Shown one piece after another: positions 5,051-6,472 of a stretch of DNA of 6,472 nucleotides. The stretch is taken from positions 1 through 6,472 of the forward strand of contig DDZS01000043.1 of assembly GCA_002346425.1 (NCBI GenBank), given 5' to 3'. The DNA comes from Alphaproteobacteria bacterium UBA3002 (lineage in GTDB: Bacteria > Pseudomonadota > Alphaproteobacteria > Rickettsiales > UBA3002). Under the pieces are notes generated by a model, which saw nothing but the letters and a program-made list of their open reading frames with translations, made no database searches and was not told where the DNA came from. The translations under genes and the position numbers were made by a program. Positions within the stretch are counted from its first letter, which is position 1. The number at the start of each line of letters is the position of its first letter.

Positions 5051-6358
5051 ATGGGGCGTCGGTACGTATATTCAGGCAATCAGGAGCGCATTACGCATGC
5101 CGTGCTGTATGAGCATTTTGTGGCGCAGCATCCGTCCGCGCATGAACTAGCGAGCACGCAGTTAGACGCGCTGTTGCGCCAAGCCCTGCCCCTGCCCAAG
5201 CTCAAGCCCAATCAGCGCCACAGCTCCGAAACCATGACGCAGCAAAAAGACCATGCGCATACGTTACGCGAGTTTTACGATAATGACAAAACGCGCGCCT
5301 CGAGCGACGTCTCGACCACGCACACCCTAAGCCCCATCGTGTTTCGCCGTGTACTGCTGGCGAAACCGATTGATCAGAATGTGGAAGCCATGCGGCCGGG
5401 CGTGTTGTCGGATAATGGTCTGGCCATGCTGCTGAAACATTGCCGCGCCAGCGAGGAGCAGGCCGATGCCTTGCGCAGATCAGTGACCGCCGCGCGCAAG
5501 GAATGGCGTGGATTTCTGCGCGACTTCGTGCTGCATCCACCGCAAGACCTTGCCCCGACCACGCCAGATCAGGGGCCAAGCCTCGCCTCGCCAATCTACC
5601 GGCTATCGGCCCTCGGCCTGCTCTGCGGCGAGGTCGATATGCGTGCCGGTCTGCGCCATTTCGCGTTGGCGCTGAATCAGAATAAAGCATTCATGCGCGA
5701 CCATCCGCACTACACCACCGCCGAGCAGGATGTGTATGACCATTACGCCAATGCCACCGCCCATCAGGTGTTGCAGCGCTATCCGGAAGTCTTCCTGCAA
5801 TTTACCAACACCCATTTCCCGCAGGACCCCGCGATTCGCCAGGCGATGCATGACTGGCTCGCGCCGCAGGACAAGTCGTATAATGCCGATGCGTTTGACC
5901 ACGACACCCAGCTGATCAACGTCTTTGCGCGCAACGTGTTATTTGCCGCCGTGCAGGCGAAAATGACTATCGGCGACTGGCTGAGCTGGCTGAATGTGGA
6001 GCGGCCAGCACCCACGAAGCAATGGGTGAATAGCCTCGCGACCAAAAAACCCGCCACCGATATCAGCCCCACCGTCAATACGCTGATCGACCATTGGCCA
6101 AGCGCCAATCAGGTCGCCGATCTGGCCAGCCGCGTGCAAGGCATTCCGGCGGAAAACCGCATCTCTGGCAAGGGCGGCGTTAAGGGTCAGCGCAAGTTCA
6201 AAAATCCCTATCAGCAGGACACGCTCGATCACGCCCTGCCCGACGCCTATGATCACGCCAATAGCGCCATCCAACGGCTAAAAACCCACAACCGCTGGGC
6301 CGACGCCCTCGCCGACCTAAAAGAAGGCCAAAGCACCGGTACCCCCGGCAAACGGTAG
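5051..6358 (+). CDS. Protein of unknown function, 435 aa
   Basis: The frame runs from ATG5051 to TAG at 6356-6358. ATG5051 is the first ATG of the frame, and the next in-frame Met is far inside. I do not recognise the family. The protein appears cytosolic: no signal peptide and no membrane span. It is rich in His, Asp, Ala and Gln, and mostly helical. Residues 1-80 contain YSGNQERITHAVLYEHF and a low-complexity His/Gln stretch. The middle has a charged helix around RASEEQADALRRSVTAARKEW, then a block with HYTTAEQDVYDHYANATAHQVLQRYPEVF. Near the C-terminus, ISGKGGVKGQRKFKNPY (about 371-387) is glycine-rich and basic, like a nucleic-acid- or phosphate-contacting loop; this is a guess, as no Walker motif is met. 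It is probably leaderless. A T-run, a GCCAGCGC palindrome and copy B of the three-hairpin repeat follow its stop. Confidence 0.75.
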   Translation: MGRRYVYSGNQERITHAVLYEHFVAQHPSAHELASTQLDALLRQALPLPKLKPNQRHSSETMTQQKDHAHTLREFYDNDKTRASSDVSTTHTLSPIVFRRVLLAKPIDQNVEAMRPGVLSDNGLAMLLKHCRASEEQADALRRSVTAARKEWRGFLRDFVLHPPQDLAPTTPDQGPSLASPIYRLSALGLLCGEVDMRAGLRHFALALNQNKAFMRDHPHYTTAEQDVYDHYANATAHQVLQRYPEVFLQFTNTHFPQDPAIRQAMHDWLAPQDKSYNADAFDHDTQLINVFARNVLFAAVQAKMTIGDWLSWLNVERPAPTKQWVNSLATKKPATDISPTVNTLIDHWPSANQVADLASRVQGIPAENRISGKGGVKGQRKFKNPYQQDTLDHALPDAYDHANSAIQRLKTHNRWADALADLKEGQSTGTPGKR

Positions 6359-6364
6359 GAGGGG

Positions 6365-6390
6365 AGTTTTTCGCCAGCGCTTGCGCTGGC
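6365..6390. repeat. T-run plus GCCAGCGC palindrome, copy 2
   Basis: AGTTTTTCGCC (6365-6375) begins 6 nt after the stop codon and leads into GCCAGCGC-TT-GCGCTGGC (6373-6390). The same T-run/CGCC/palindrome order occurs after the stop at 1643. In both cases the T-run is upstream of the hairpin. The T-run itself may end the transcript of the 435-aa gene, because CCCC (within 6340-6345) and GGGG (6361-6364) could pair just before it, but that stem is weak. Confidence 0.6.
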
Positions 6391-6397
6391 TGGTGAC

Positions 6398-6470
6398 CTC
6401 CGGGTTTCTACTGAAACCCTGCGGCTGCGCCTTTCGGCGGCACATGGCTGGCGCTGTCTACTGACAGCGC
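6398..6470 (-). repeat. Three-hairpin structured repeat, copy B (may continue past the window)
   Basis: On the - strand the order is GCGCTGTC-AGTA-GACAGCGC (complement of 6451-6470), a linker with GCCA, CGCC-GAAA-GGCG (complement of 6428-6439), a linker, GGGTTTC-AGTA-GAAACCC (complement of 6402-6419), then CGGAGG. Against copy A, hairpin I changes on both sides (CGCGGTC to GCGCTGTC), hairpin III changes on both sides (GTTTGC to GGGTTTC), and hairpin II is unchanged. From the base of hairpin I through hairpin II, 25 of 29 positions match. This compensatory pattern supports a conserved fold. Confidence 0.6.
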
Positions 6471-6472
6471 TT

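Overview
The window looks like chromosomal DNA from an alphaproteobacterium, probably a poorly characterised or uncultured one. This rests on the pilin family (mature N-terminus FSLVELSIVLVILGLLTGG followed by PGDMRNA, an NGDGDG loop and a TKLDDG motif), on a GTCACCCCG-type REP palindrome, and on compact genes with good Shine-Dalgarno sites mixed with apparently leaderless ones. The taxonomic call is inference; no rRNA or tRNA gene is present.

Layout: (1) 1-753, the 3' part of a prepilin-like gene on +, cut by the left edge. (2) 864-1643, a second, divergent prepilin-like gene on +. (3) 1644-2003, a 360-bp non-coding stretch between convergent genes, packed with palindromes: a GCCAGCGC hairpin, a REP doublet, a three-hairpin element (copy A) and a long inverted repeat reaching into the next gene. 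(4) 2004-2777, a gene of unknown function on -, with what looks like its own leaderless promoter. (5) 2881-4458, two tightly linked prepilin-like genes on -, 9 nt apart. (6) 4459-4605, a divergent promoter region. (7) 4606-5001, a small gene of unknown function on +, ending in an intrinsic terminator that overlaps its stop codon. (8) 5051-6358, a 435-residue protein of unknown function on +, probably leaderless. (9) 6359-6472, the same GCCAGCGC hairpin and a second copy (B) of the three-hairpin element.

Four paralogous type IV pilin-like proteins therefore lie in two tandem pairs facing each other. All keep the prepilin peptidase site and Glu5, have four matching cysteines and end in divergent C-terminal regions. 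They probably form, or prime, one or more pili or a pseudopilus. No assembly ATPase, platform protein, secretin or prepilin peptidase is in the window, so the machine must be encoded elsewhere. The three unknown genes show no visible link to pilus assembly.

The most unusual content is in the 3' non-coding DNA. Copies A and B keep the same hairpin order and the same loops (AGTA, GAAA, AGTA on one strand) while their stem sequences change on both sides. That points to selection on folded structure, either as a structured RNA or as a REP/BIME-like mobile repeat. A short T-run followed by CGC also recurs just after the stop codons of four different genes.
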